DNA of 34,054 nucleotides, taken from Acidobacteriota bacterium (GTDB lineage Bacteria; Acidobacteriota; Terriglobia; Bryobacterales; Bryobacteraceae). Numbering within the stretch: position 1 is the first letter of the stretch; the number at the start of each line of letters is the position of its first letter. The stretch spans positions 1-34,054 of the forward strand of contig JACQZR010000297.1 of assembly GCA_016213775.1 (NCBI GenBank), read 5' to 3'. The notes beneath the pieces were generated by a model that made no database searches, had not been told where the DNA came from, and was given only the letters and a program-made list of their open reading frames with translations. Shown here piece after piece: positions 1 through 7,197 of this stretch. A program made the translations under genes and the position numbers.

Positions 1-54
1 ACAGTGGTATACAAAAACCAGCAGGCTGCCAAACAGCTTTGTGAACGATTCCAT
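1..54 (-). CDS. 5' end of a gene running off the left edge; unknown product
   Basis: An ATG at 54 reading leftward is preceded by a strong AAGGAG ribosome-binding site (66-61 on the minus strand, 6 nt spacing). Only 18 codons are inside the window, reading MESFTKLFGSLLVFVYHC, that is a lysine near the N-terminus followed by a hydrophobic stretch, as at the beginning of a signal peptide or membrane anchor. It starts 57 bp downstream of the stop of the receptor remnant on the same strand. The product cannot be named from this fragment. The call rests on the ribosome-binding site and the leader-like composition only. Confidence 0.5.
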   Translation of the reverse strand, partial: MESFTKLFGSLLVFVYHC

Positions 55-111
55 CGGCTTCTCCTTCGGTCCAGTCTTGACAACCAGACCATCGGCAGAA
101 TGCCGGTGGAA

Positions 112-510
112 TCAAAATTTCAAATATCTTTGGCTAGGATTATTGAAGTTCGGATGGTTGAGGAAATTAGTCGACGTCATTTCCAGTCTCATCCTGACTT
201 TCTCGAAAAGCGGGACCTCCTTGTTCAGCCCCGCGTGGATTGGTGTTGGACGGGTCCACGCCCGAAAAGGCAGGTGTGAAGCGACGGGCCTGTACCAACC
301 GGCGCCGAACCGCTTCCCGCGGCCGAAGGGTAGATCGTAAATAGCAATGGCGACGGCGCGGACGTGTGGAATCTCGCCGCCCTGCGAATAGTCGCGCGAT
401 TCTCCGCGTGCGGTCGTTTCGTAGGTGGAGCGCGGCAACACCGGGAGAAGCTCATTGTAACGGTCGGTCTGGCTGTTCGGCAGCGGATAGTAGGTGTTCT
501 GAAGATAGCG
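112..510 (-). pseudogene. TonB-dependent receptor C-terminal remnant
   Basis: The minus-strand reading frame contains two blocks typical of the C-terminal barrel of Oar-like receptors: IPHVRAVAIAIYDLPFGRGKRFG-type sequence (around 330-260), then LNKEVPLFEKVRMRLEM followed by NFLNHPNFNNPS (around 225-135). In intact receptors of this family, including the four further right, these blocks are separated by roughly 100 residues; here only about 25 unrelated-looking residues lie between them. The frame also stops a few residues after NNPS, short of the usual terminal strand, and has no N-terminal plug or barrel. It is therefore a collapsed fragment, joined upstream to the hicB remnant. Seen: the two motifs and their abnormal spacing. 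Inferred: internal deletion of a former receptor gene. Confidence 0.6.
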
Positions 511-673
511 TGAGACCGCGCTTGGACAAACCGCTTTGAAGATTTTTGGACGAATTCCGTCGCGTCTCTTCCGCTGTGTCGCCCGCGGCAACACATCCGA
601 GTACATCGGGGGAATAGGCCGAGAAGCCGGTATCGGTTCTTTCAATCACAACCGGATGGCGTTTCGAGCTCAT
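452..673 (-). pseudogene. hicB: HicB-type antitoxin remnant, C-terminus lost
   Basis: Starting at the ATG at 673 the frame encodes 73 residues. The first ~36 match the N-terminal HicB fold: VVIERTDTGFSAYSPDVLG followed by CVAAGDTAEET, the partly degraded RNase-H-like fold that covers the HicA toxin. After TAEET the sequence no longer looks like HicB; the expected helix and DNA-binding tail are missing and the region merges in another frame with the TonB-receptor remnant (junction near 510-560). Its ATG overlaps the TGA of the upstream hicA remnant (ATGA), the coupling usual for hicAB operons. A functional antitoxin is unlikely. Confidence 0.65.
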
Positions 674-741
674 TTCAGGTCTGCCTTTTTTTCGATCCAT
701 CCGTGTTTCTCAAGGAGCCGAATCACCTCTCGAACCTTCAT
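670..741 (-). pseudogene. hicA: HicA-type toxin remnant, internally deleted to 23 codons
   Basis: The frame from the ATG at 741 reads MKVREVIRLLEKHGWIEKK then ADLK and stop. The first 19 residues are the canonical start of HicA mRNA interferases (first helix and the HGW turn). The segment that normally follows, including the GSH motif with the catalytic histidine, is absent, and the final ADLK resembles the extreme C-terminus of the family. An in-frame internal deletion of about 35-40 codons would give this. The stop overlaps the hicB start, so the operon arrangement survived although the toxin cannot be active. An in-frame ATG two codons upstream (747) is an alternative start. Confidence 0.6.
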
Positions 742-794
742 TGTCATCAAGTCATCGCACTCGATTGAACGGAGCCCGCGAGTCTGGAGCGAGT

Positions 795-2594
795 CTACAG
801 CCTGCGTGCGATCACGTAGTAGGCGCCGCAGATCTCGGCGCCTTCACCGTCGTAGAACCAGGTCTTGAGTTCGGTCCGACCCCGAGCGAGGCGAAGACGG
901 AATGTGGCGGCGGAATCGTTCTCATCGACGGTACGGGACATCTCACGCCCGCCGATGCGCAGGCGCGCCCGAGCAATAGGCAGAGCGACGCCTGCGGGGT
1001 ATTCCCCGACCTCGCCCTTATGTGGCGGTAGGCCTTGGCGCATTGGGATCGTCACACTCTCCGGCCAGCGGCGCAGCGAGAACTCGTAGTCGCCTGGCCG
1101 CTCTACATGAATGTGCCACACACCGTTCCTGTGATCGCCGCGGCGGACCTGGAGGCATTGGTCCATCCAGACGTCGGCCCATTCGCATGCCGATACCAGA
1201 ACCGGGTTCTCGACGCTCGACCCGATGTGAGTGGGCTGCAAGTCGAGAGCATAGGGTTGAGTTCGCTCCCACCAACTCTCGTAATGCGTCCGCAGCCGGG
1301 CGGCGATCTCCTGGTGGTCGCCGATGACGTTCCGCTTCTGCGCGGGATCGGCGCGAAGGTCGTAGAGCGCGGAGCCATCGATCAATCGCCAGTGCCGCCA
1401 CATCACGGCGGCGTGACCCTTTCGCGGCCCACCGGGCAATACGGGAGTGTCTCTTCCGATCACGCCCGCCTGCACCTGCACCGGGCTGTACTGGACCACC
1501 AGCCTGCGATCGGGCGGACGCTCGGTTTCGCCGCGCAGCACCGGAGCGAGGCTCACACCGTCGAATTCCACACCGGCTGGCCTCTTGAGATTGCATAGGT
1601 CGATCAGAGTCGGCAGCAGGTCCTGACATTGGGTGAGCCCGTCGACATCCCGCCCGCCTGCAAGCCCGCCCGCTGGCCAGCCCACGAAACACGGCACGCG
1701 ATGGCCTCCCTCCCAGAGTTGGACCTTGCGCCCGCGCATGCCGGTGTTGAAGATGCGATCTCCGCCGATCGTGCCGTTGTCGGTGGCAAAGATCAGGATC
1801 GTGTTGTCGCGAAGCCCCGTCTGGCGCAGCATGGCTTCCAGCCGCCCCATGTTCTCGTCCAGATTGGCGATCATGCCGAAAAAACTCGCCACATCCGTCG
1901 GCAAGTCGCGGTAAGGCTCCCGGTACTTCTCAGGAACAAAGAATGGACTATGTGGGGTGTTGGTCGGAATGTAAGTGAAGAATGGCTCTCGTCGCGAGTG
2001 CCGCTCGCGCATCCACTCGATCGCCTCATTGAAGAACACGTCCGCACAGTAGCCCGAGTAGCGCTGAAGCTTGTTCCCGTGCCGGTATTGGTCGTTGTAG
2101 TAGTCGTTGTTCCAGGAGTCCGGCAAGGACCCGATGTGGGTCGACGGAAACCAAACCACCTCCTCGAAGCCGCGGTCCGTCGGGCGATAGGGATACGTAT
2201 CACCCAGGTTCCATTTGCCAAACAGCCCGGTCCGGTAGCCGCTGGCAGCGAAAATGTCCGCCATGGTCGGCAGACCGGTTCGCAACAGTCCGCGTCCGCT
2301 GGACGGATTTGTCGCGCCGGTCGCCAGCGCGTCGCGCCCTGTCAGCAGTTGCGCACGGGTGGGCGCGCACATCGGCGTAACGTGGAAGTCGCGCAGGCGC
2401 ACGCTGCCGGCATGAAGGCGATCGAGGTTCGGAGTCCTGAGGCGTGGATTACCGTGACACGAAAGATCGCCGTAACCCTGATCGTCGCTTAGTACGAGGA
2501 TCACGTTCGGCTTGGCCGCGCCACGGGCCGCGGGCTGCGACAGTCCGCCAGCTAAGCATCCAATTGCGTCTCTACGTGTAAGGTTTCCGCACAC
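795..2594 (-). CDS. Exported type I sulfatase with C-terminal accessory domain
   Basis: A sulfatase of the alkaline-phosphatase superfamily, predicted to hydrolyse sulfate esters, probably on a sugar. The N-terminal metal site VILVLSDDQGYGDLSCHG is followed by the formylglycine motif C76-A-P-T-R with AQLLTGR, then FGKWNLG, NTPHSP and FATDNG. After the sulfatase core (about 450 residues) comes a C-terminal extension of about 130 residues (WHIHVERPGDYEFSLRRW) of the beta-sandwich kind common in planctomycete and acidobacterial sulfatases. The leader has a Tat-like TRRDAIGCLAGG. I chose the GTG at 2594: the ATG at 2699 would add about 35 residues of no leader character and overlap the upstream sulfatase by 58 bp. 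No good ribosome-binding site decides it. It lies 47 bp after the neighbouring sulfatase on the same strand, so the two are probably co-transcribed. Substrate unknown. Confidence 0.9.
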   Translation of the reverse strand: MCGNLTRRDAIGCLAGGLSQPAARGAAKPNVILVLSDDQGYGDLSCHGNPRLRTPNLDRLHAGSVRLRDFHVTPMCAPTRAQLLTGRDALATGATNPSSGRGLLRTGLPTMADIFAASGYRTGLFGKWNLGDTYPYRPTDRGFEEVVWFPSTHIGSLPDSWNNDYYNDQYRHGNKLQRYSGYCADVFFNEAIEWMRERHSRREPFFTYIPTNTPHSPFFVPEKYREPYRDLPTDVASFFGMIANLDENMGRLEAMLRQTGLRDNTILIFATDNGTIGGDRIFNTGMRGRKVQLWEGGHRVPCFVGWPAGGLAGGRDVDGLTQCQDLLPTLIDLCNLKRPAGVEFDGVSLAPVLRGETERPPDRRLVVQYSPVQVQAGVIGRDTPVLPGGPRKGHAAVMWRHWRLIDGSALYDLRADPAQKRNVIGDHQEIAARLRTHYESWWERTQPYALDLQPTHIGSSVENPVLVSACEWADVWMDQCLQVRRGDHRNGVWHIHVERPGDYEFSLRRWPESVTIPMRQGLPPHKGEVGEYPAGVALPIARARLRIGGREMSRTVDENDSAATFRLRLARGRTELKTWFYDGEGAEICGAYYVIARRL

Positions 2595-2641
2595 CTCGTA
2601 AAGTGGCTCTGCCGTCAAACTTCGGGGGACAGACGCACCGT

Positions 2642-4027
2642 CTATGCCGCGTCCGGTTTGAAAAGCCGCAGCCGCGGAGCGCGCACTTCCTGTTCCCAAG
2701 CTTGCAGCTTGGCCTTGAGATCTCGCGCAACCTGGCTCCTGCTCGCCAGCAGATCCTGTTGCTCGCGGCCATCCTGGCTCAAGTCGTGCAATTCCTCGCT
2801 ACCAGAGTCGAAGACATACTTCATATCGCCGTCGCGAATCGCCTTGCGGATCGCCTTGCCGCGCCGGTACCTCCAGAACAGCCGGCGTGCTTGCGGCGCA
2901 CGCTCAGCAGTCAGCGTGGGCAACAGGTTGATACCGTCGAGGCGGTGTCCTTTCGGAACCTCCGTTCTGGCAGCGGCCAGAATCGTGGGCAGCAGGTCGA
3001 TTGCCGCGCCGACTTGGGAGACCGTTCTTCCGCCCGGCAACACGCTGGGCCAGCGCATCAGGCACGGGACGCGGATCCCGCCCTCCCACAGCGAACTCTT
3101 GCGCCCGCGGAGCGGCACATTCGAACCGTTGGCGTCGGCGCCGTTATCGCTCAAGAAAATGACGAGTGTATTGGCAGCCGCACCCATGCTCTCGAGTTGT
3201 GCCAGGATGTCCCCGACTCGCTGGTCCATCCGCTCTGCCATCTTGCGGTACGTCGCCCGGTGTCCCTGCCTCACCGGGGCGGTGCCCGCCGCGGCGTCGA
3301 AACCGTCGGGATCCTGAATCGGCGCGTGTGGTGCGTTGAAGGGCAGATAGAGAAGGAAAGGCTTCTCCCGTTTCCGCTTGAGCCAGTCCAGGGCGGCGCC
3401 GGCAAACAGATCCGTGAGGTAGCCCTCGCGCTTCACCTTAGTCGAGTTGTGATACAGGTACGACTGCCCAGCGCCCTCGTTGGTCTCTTCGTGTTTGAAG
3501 TAGTCAGCGCCTCCGCCCAGGATTCCGAAGTACTCGTCGAACCCGTGCCGGTTTGCCGAGAATTGCTCCCGGTATCCAAGGTGCCACTTGCCGAAGCAGC
3601 CGGTTTCATACCCGCTGCGCTTCAGAAGCTGGGCGAGTGTGAGCTCTGAAGCAGGTAGCCCCAACTCGCCGCGCTTCTGGAGCCAGATGGCCTCGTCATA
3701 GCGGCCGTTTTCGCCAACTCCTATGGCGCACTCCAAGCCTCCGACGCGCTGCGGATAGCGTCCGGTCAGCAGAGAACAGCGGGTTGGCGTACATTCCGCC
3801 GTAGCATAGAACTGCGTGAAGCGCACACCCTTGGCGCCAATGGAATCGATATTGGGCGTGCGAATATCCGCAGAGCCATAGCAGCTCAAATCCGCTGAAC
3901 CAAGGTCGTCGGCAAGGATTAATACTACGTTGGGCCGCTGTCCGCGTGTCTGTCCGACGCCGCTCGCCCCTGCTCCCAACCCCGCAAGTAAGTGTCTTCG
4001 CGTCACGTCAAGCAAACCTCTCATCAT
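2642..4027 (-). CDS. Exported type I sulfatase
   Basis: A second formylglycine sulfatase, about 461 residues. Motifs in order: Tat-like leader TRRHLLAGLGAGASG, metal-binding VVLILADDLGSADLSCYG, active site C79-T-P-T-R with CSLLTGRYP, FGKWHLG, FNAPHAP and FLSDNGAD, then the C-terminal WEGGIRVPCLMRWP. Length is normal for the family and there is no extra domain, unlike its downstream partner. The start is placed at the ATG at 4027; an ATG at 4024 follows immediately. A longer frame to 4135 exists, but its extra part is the 4073-4115 inverted repeat, so it is probably non-coding. Threonine replaces the commoner serine in CxPSR; CxPxR is still compatible with formylglycine formation. It is first of a two-gene minus-strand unit, divergent from the sigma factor. 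Substrate unknown. Confidence 0.92.
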   Translation of the reverse strand: MMRGLLDVTRRHLLAGLGAGASGVGQTRGQRPNVVLILADDLGSADLSCYGSADIRTPNIDSIGAKGVRFTQFYATAECTPTRCSLLTGRYPQRVGGLECAIGVGENGRYDEAIWLQKRGELGLPASELTLAQLLKRSGYETGCFGKWHLGYREQFSANRHGFDEYFGILGGGADYFKHEETNEGAGQSYLYHNSTKVKREGYLTDLFAGAALDWLKRKREKPFLLYLPFNAPHAPIQDPDGFDAAAGTAPVRQGHRATYRKMAERMDQRVGDILAQLESMGAAANTLVIFLSDNGADANGSNVPLRGRKSSLWEGGIRVPCLMRWPSVLPGGRTVSQVGAAIDLLPTILAAARTEVPKGHRLDGINLLPTLTAERAPQARRLFWRYRRGKAIRKAIRDGDMKYVFDSGSEELHDLSQDGREQQDLLASRSQVARDLKAKLQAWEQEVRAPRLRLFKPDAA

Positions 4028-4072
4028 GGAATCACATCCCGCGCGCAGAGGTAAAGTGCGCTGTTGGCGGGC

Positions 4073-4115
4073 TTTGGGGGACACGGTGTGCCGGATGCGT
4101 GTCCTGTCCCCCAAA
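4073..4115. repeat. Perfect 11-bp-arm inverted repeat in divergent intergenic region
   Basis: TTTGGGGGACA (4073-4083) and its exact reverse complement TGTCCCCCAAA (4105-4115) flank 21 bp that also contain GACAC and GTGTC. The element sits between the divergent sulfatase and sigma-factor starts. It could be a REP-type palindrome, a transcript hairpin, or an operator; the sequence alone does not decide. It lies in a region with no convincing coding potential and argues against the long N-terminus of the neighbouring sulfatase frame. Confidence 0.7.
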
Positions 4116-4173
4116 ACCGGAGCGCCGCTGCACATGCTACATGTAGGATGACTGTTCGATCCGAGGCGCCAGA

Positions 4174-4728
4174 GTGCAAGAAGATGAAATCCGCGCCGTG
4201 TTTACGGATTTTTACGAGAGTTGGTATTCCTCTCTCGTCCGCTACGTAGCTCACTCGATTGGAAGTGTGGAACTCGCCAAAGACCTGGTGCAGGATTCCT
4301 TCTACGCACTGTGCGTCGAGTTGCGGCAGGGCAAGCAGATCGACAACCCGAAAGGTTGGACGTTCCGTGTGCTGCGGCGCCAGATCAGTAAGCAGATCGC
4401 TTCTTCGCGCTACAGCGGTGTGCGGTTCGAGTCCGTGGACAGCCATCCCGATTGGAGCCGTGATGACTTCGTTCATGAGGGCCTTCGAGTGGAACCGCAG
4501 CAGGGCCGCGACACCCTATCAGAGATGACCGCGCACCTCAGCGCCCGGGAACACGAGGTGCTTCTGCTCCGCTTGGAGGGATTTAAGTATAAGGAGATTG
4601 CCACGCAGCTTGGAATTGGCTCCGAAACCGTCAAAACGCTGCTGGCCAGGGCAATGGAGAAAATGCAGGCAAGATTCGGAGGCGGGCGGCCCAGCCTGAG
4701 AGTGAACCATGTCGAAGACAACGCCTGA
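4174..4728 (+). CDS. ECF-type RNA polymerase sigma factor
   Basis: A sigma-70 family factor of about 184 residues with only regions 2 and 4. Region 2 (about residues 8-75) shows YESWYSSLVRYVAHSIGSV, then the LAKDLVQDSFYAL core-binding/-10 helix and the NPKGWTFRVLRRQI segment; region 4 (about 118-170) shows LSAREHEVLLLRL then YKEIATQLGIGSETVKTLLARAM, the -35-recognition HTH. The start is taken as GTG 4174, with GAGG 7 nt upstream; no in-frame ATG fits. Its last 20 bp overlap the start of the anti-sigma gene, so the pair is translationally coupled. It is divergent from the sulfatase pair and heads the plus-strand genes, which makes it a plausible regulator of the locus (inference). Confidence 0.9.
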   Translation: MQEDEIRAVFTDFYESWYSSLVRYVAHSIGSVELAKDLVQDSFYALCVELRQGKQIDNPKGWTFRVLRRQISKQIASSRYSGVRFESVDSHPDWSRDDFVHEGLRVEPQQGRDTLSEMTAHLSAREHEVLLLRLEGFKYKEIATQLGIGSETVKTLLARAMEKMQARFGGGRPSLRVNHVEDNA

Positions 4729-6727
4729 AAAGCACCTGCCCACCGAGGCCCTCGTCGCTCACCTGGATGGCGAGTTGAGCCGGCGGGAGCACGAGCGGGT
4801 GGAGCAGCACCTCAAAGAGTGCTGGCAGTGCCGGTCGCGCGCGGCGGGCATCGAAGAGCACATCCGCAAGCTCACGGAAGCGCGCGCCTCACAAGCATAT
4901 CCCAGCGCCGGAGAAGTGGACCAGGCCCGGCGCGAGTTCTTTGCGCGCTTCGACCAGCCTGGGAAGCAGACCATCTCGCAGCGCCCGGCGCCTGCGCAAG
5001 TGGTGACCATCGGAGGCCGCCTGTGGAAACCCGCCGCTGCCATTGTAGCCGTAGCGGCGGGTGTGGCGGCCATGTTCGTCATAACCGATCGGCTCCGCCA
5101 TCCGGCCCTGGAGGCTTCGCGGATCTTGGCGGCGGCGCAGACCTTCGAGGACCAGTTCCGCCAATCGACGGGCATCGTGCATCAGAACATCGCGGTCGAA
5201 GTGACCGAGAGCAGCCCGGTACGGCTCCAGCGCCGTAGTGAACTCGAGGTGTGGTCGGACGGCCGGCGCTACGCTTCCCGCTGGCGCGACGCCTCGGGGA
5301 GCTTGCGGCATGCGGTTTGGCGTCCTGATACGAGTCGCGAGTGGGTCTACGATCCGGCCCTCGCCCCTCGTGTCGTTCCGGCGGTTCACCGCCCCGCTGA
5401 TCCGCAAGCTCTGGCTGACCTGTGGCACTCCGGATTCGATGCGGAGTCGATCGAGACAGCCTTTCTCCAGTGGCTTCGCCAGCGTGAGTGGCGTTTGGTT
5501 TCCTTCGCCGCCGATCTGCGCACCTTCGCAAACCGGGAAGGCGCCTCTCTCCGAGTCGAGCGCGCGCGATCGGAAGGAGGTGGCCCGGCACTCCGCCTCA
5601 CTGCTGAACGGCATGTGGATGGCGTATTGGTGAGGCTCGTCCTCGAGGTCGACTCGACCTCCCATCGCCCCCGCCTCATTTCGGTGGTTTTCGAGAGGGG
5701 CTCCCAGAAAGCGGAGCTGCGCCTGGCGGCCCGGCAGATGGAACATGTTTCCGAGACCCAGCGTGCAACCAGCCCGTTCGAGCCGGATCCTGCACTTCCG
5801 AAGCGAGATACCATTGCCCGGAGTCCAGACCCGGCCGCAGCGTCCCCAGACATGTCACTTGTGCCTCCGCCCGTCGAAGCCGAGCTCGATGCCGCGGAGG
5901 TGGCGGCTCGCTTTGCGTTGCATCGCTTGCGCGCCTGTCTCGGCGAACCCATTCGTGTTGAGCGCAGTGCCTCCGCCATCCGCGTGGTTGGGATCGCCGA
6001 AACTCCGGAACGGAAACAGCAGATTCTGGCTGCCCTCACTGATGTCGATGGCCGCTCGCACATCACCGTGCAGGTCACTACCATCGACGAGGCTCCCCGC
6101 CACCGGCCGCTCACCGTCTCTGCGCCTCCGGAAAGCGCGGGCGCCATCCGCTTCTCCTCCGCACAGCTTCCAACCCAGGGTCTGTTGCTCGAGTACTTCC
6201 AGCGAAGCGCCAGCGGTCAAAACGCGGCTGCAGGGATTACCCAATTCACCAACTCGGCCCTGGAGACCTCCGCCGGCTCGCTCGAACAGGCTTGGGCGCT
6301 CCGCAGGCTCGCCGAGCGTTACGCTCCTGATTCCGTGCATAGGCTGCGGCCCAACTCCCGTTGGCTGCTGGAGATCATGATTCGTGATCACCTGGAGGCT
6401 CTACGGGAGAAAACTGACGCCGCCAGGGCTCTCCTGGAGCCCTTCCTTTCGTCTACCCTGGGATCCGGCGGCGAGCCTTCCGCCGCCCAGCCCGACAATC
6501 GCCTCTGGAGCCAGTCCGTGCCAGCTCTGTTTGCTACCGTAGCCCGCACCCACGGTCTGATTCATGGTCTTCTTGGCGGCGGCCCTCCAGCGGCTCCCCC
6601 CGGGCAGGTCCAGCAGCGCCTCCGCGAGCTGCGGGCCGCGCTGCCCAATCTGAGCGCTGAAGTGCGCGATCTGGAGGTGAGAGTCGCAGCGCAGTTCTCC
6701 GCTTTCGCGGAATCTGTCCGCCAATGA
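4709..6727 (+). CDS. Large membrane anti-sigma factor (zf-HC2 plus long periplasmic region)
   Basis: Residues 1-45 are a zinc-binding anti-sigma domain, with H34-x3-C38-x2-C41 following AHLDGELSRREHERVEQ; this part binds the cognate ECF sigma in the cytoplasm. One transmembrane segment spans about 108-126. The rest, about 545 residues, would be periplasmic: a first part (about 135-355) with beta-rich sequence that could resemble the LolA/RseB fold, a proline-rich linker, a short BON-like alpha/beta segment (about 388-457), and a helical C-terminus. Most zf-HC2 anti-sigma factors are far shorter (about 80-250 residues). The gene overlaps the sigma gene by 20 bp. The zinc finger, membrane segment and pairing are clear; assignments of the periplasmic folds are tentative. 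It presumably senses an envelope signal, perhaps from receptor or glycan state (inference). Confidence 0.85.
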   Translation: MSKTTPEKHLPTEALVAHLDGELSRREHERVEQHLKECWQCRSRAAGIEEHIRKLTEARASQAYPSAGEVDQARREFFARFDQPGKQTISQRPAPAQVVTIGGRLWKPAAAIVAVAAGVAAMFVITDRLRHPALEASRILAAAQTFEDQFRQSTGIVHQNIAVEVTESSPVRLQRRSELEVWSDGRRYASRWRDASGSLRHAVWRPDTSREWVYDPALAPRVVPAVHRPADPQALADLWHSGFDAESIETAFLQWLRQREWRLVSFAADLRTFANREGASLRVERARSEGGGPALRLTAERHVDGVLVRLVLEVDSTSHRPRLISVVFERGSQKAELRLAARQMEHVSETQRATSPFEPDPALPKRDTIARSPDPAAASPDMSLVPPPVEAELDAAEVAARFALHRLRACLGEPIRVERSASAIRVVGIAETPERKQQILAALTDVDGRSHITVQVTTIDEAPRHRPLTVSAPPESAGAIRFSSAQLPTQGLLLEYFQRSASGQNAAAGITQFTNSALETSAGSLEQAWALRRLAERYAPDSVHRLRPNSRWLLEIMIRDHLEALREKTDAARALLEPFLSSTLGSGGEPSAAQPDNRLWSQSVPALFATVARTHGLIHGLLGGGPPAAPPGQVQQRLRELRAALPNLSAEVRDLEVRVAAQFSAFAESVRQ

Positions 6728-6734
6728 CCCTTCG

Positions 6735-6960
6735 GTTGTTTGGTAAGTGAGACTTTCAGCACAGCGCCGCAAGGATCTTGTGGGGTGCGTCCCCTGACCC
6801 CATGACTGAGTACCGCGACCGAATGCCGGTCGTCTGAAGGCCCGATTATCCGCCCCATCAGAAAGAACGAACCCGAAACCAGGTGTGCCTGGGCCCGCTC
6901 GGCGCCTGCGCCGGCATTCACCACGACTCGTGACGGGGAGATCGCGAAAACGTCCTCCTC
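6735..6960 (-). pseudogene. MacB/ADOP-type permease periplasmic-domain remnant
   Basis: On the minus strand a single open frame reads DVFAISPSRVVVNAGAG, then AERAQAHLVSGSFF, GRIIGPSDDR, HSVAVLSHG and PQDPCGAVLKVS. This order matches the periplasmic core domain of MacB-like permeases, particularly the family called acidobacterial duplicated orphan permeases: VSGxFF, (I)GRxxxPxDDR, PVAVLSHxFW, DPxxxGxxLxxN. The pieces are closer together than in intact proteins (residues missing after SGSFF and after VLSHG), there are no membrane segments, and the frame runs into the 3' end of the anti-sigma gene. Family assignment is from memory of the motif pattern. It marks a decayed gene within the 470-bp gap between the anti-sigma and GH26 genes. 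Confidence 0.5.
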
Positions 6961-6975
6961 GCGGTGTCGTGAAAA

Positions 6976-7005
6976 GTGTTGCGTTCTGTTGCGTTGTGTT
7001 GTGAT
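6976..7005 (+). repeat. Three 10-bp direct repeats, cluster A (GTGTTGCGTT type)
   Basis: Three consecutive decamers GTGTTGCGTT, CTGTTGCGTT and GTGTTGTGAT (6976-6985, 6986-6995, 6996-7005) share a TGTTG core at an exact 10-bp period, close to one helical turn. They lie about 195-220 bp before the GH26 start in non-coding DNA. A second, differently worded triplet follows 65 bp later. The regular phasing suggests a binding site for a protein that reads one face of the helix (inference); simple slippage is the alternative. Confidence 0.6.
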
Positions 7006-7070
7006 GTGGCGAATTGGCTTCGTTCCGAATTGCGCGGGGCGCGGAGAACAGTGGATTCGACTTCGGGATT

Positions 7071-7100
7071 TGTGTTCAGAAGTGTTCAGTTTTGTTCAGT
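7071..7100 (+). repeat. Three 10-bp direct repeats, cluster B (TGTTCAG type)
   Basis: TGTGTTCAGA, AGTGTTCAGT and TTTGTTCAGT (7071-7080, 7081-7090, 7091-7100) carry TGTTCAG at a strict 10-bp period. They end 97 bp before the GH26 start codon. The flanks of each copy vary while the core is kept, which fits a maintained binding array better than a recent tandem duplication. Together with cluster A they are the clearest regulatory-looking sequence ahead of the long plus-strand gene series. Confidence 0.62.
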
Positions 7101-7197
7101 GCGGCGAAGACAAAGACGCCAACCGGCAGTTTCGCGAGAATCAACTGCGGCGCTGTCCCCCTCGAAGCGAGCTGATCGCCACATCATCGTTGAAATC

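Noticed and set aside
1629-2492. Long plus-strand open frame opposite the first sulfatase
   Set aside because: Antisense shadow of a well-supported sulfatase; no recognisable motifs or ribosome-binding site.
2595-2699. Longer N-terminus of the first sulfatase (ATG at 2699)
   Set aside because: The extra residues have no leader character, overlap the upstream sulfatase by 58 bp and look like its antisense frame; GTG 2594 places a Tat-like leader at the start.
4028-4135. Longer N-terminus of the second sulfatase (ATG at 4135)
   Set aside because: It would translate the 4073-4115 inverted repeat and put 36 polar residues before the Tat-like leader; ATG 4027 is more natural.
6770-6830. GGGGTGCGTCCCCTGACCCC as another copy of the 4073-4115 palindrome
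   Set aside because: Arms are short and imperfect, and the segment overlaps the permease remnant frame; similarity is limited to runs of G and C.
6976-7197. Start of the GH26-like protein at ATG 6976
   Set aside because: It would translate the phased repeat clusters and place 74 residues before a normal signal peptide starting at 7198.
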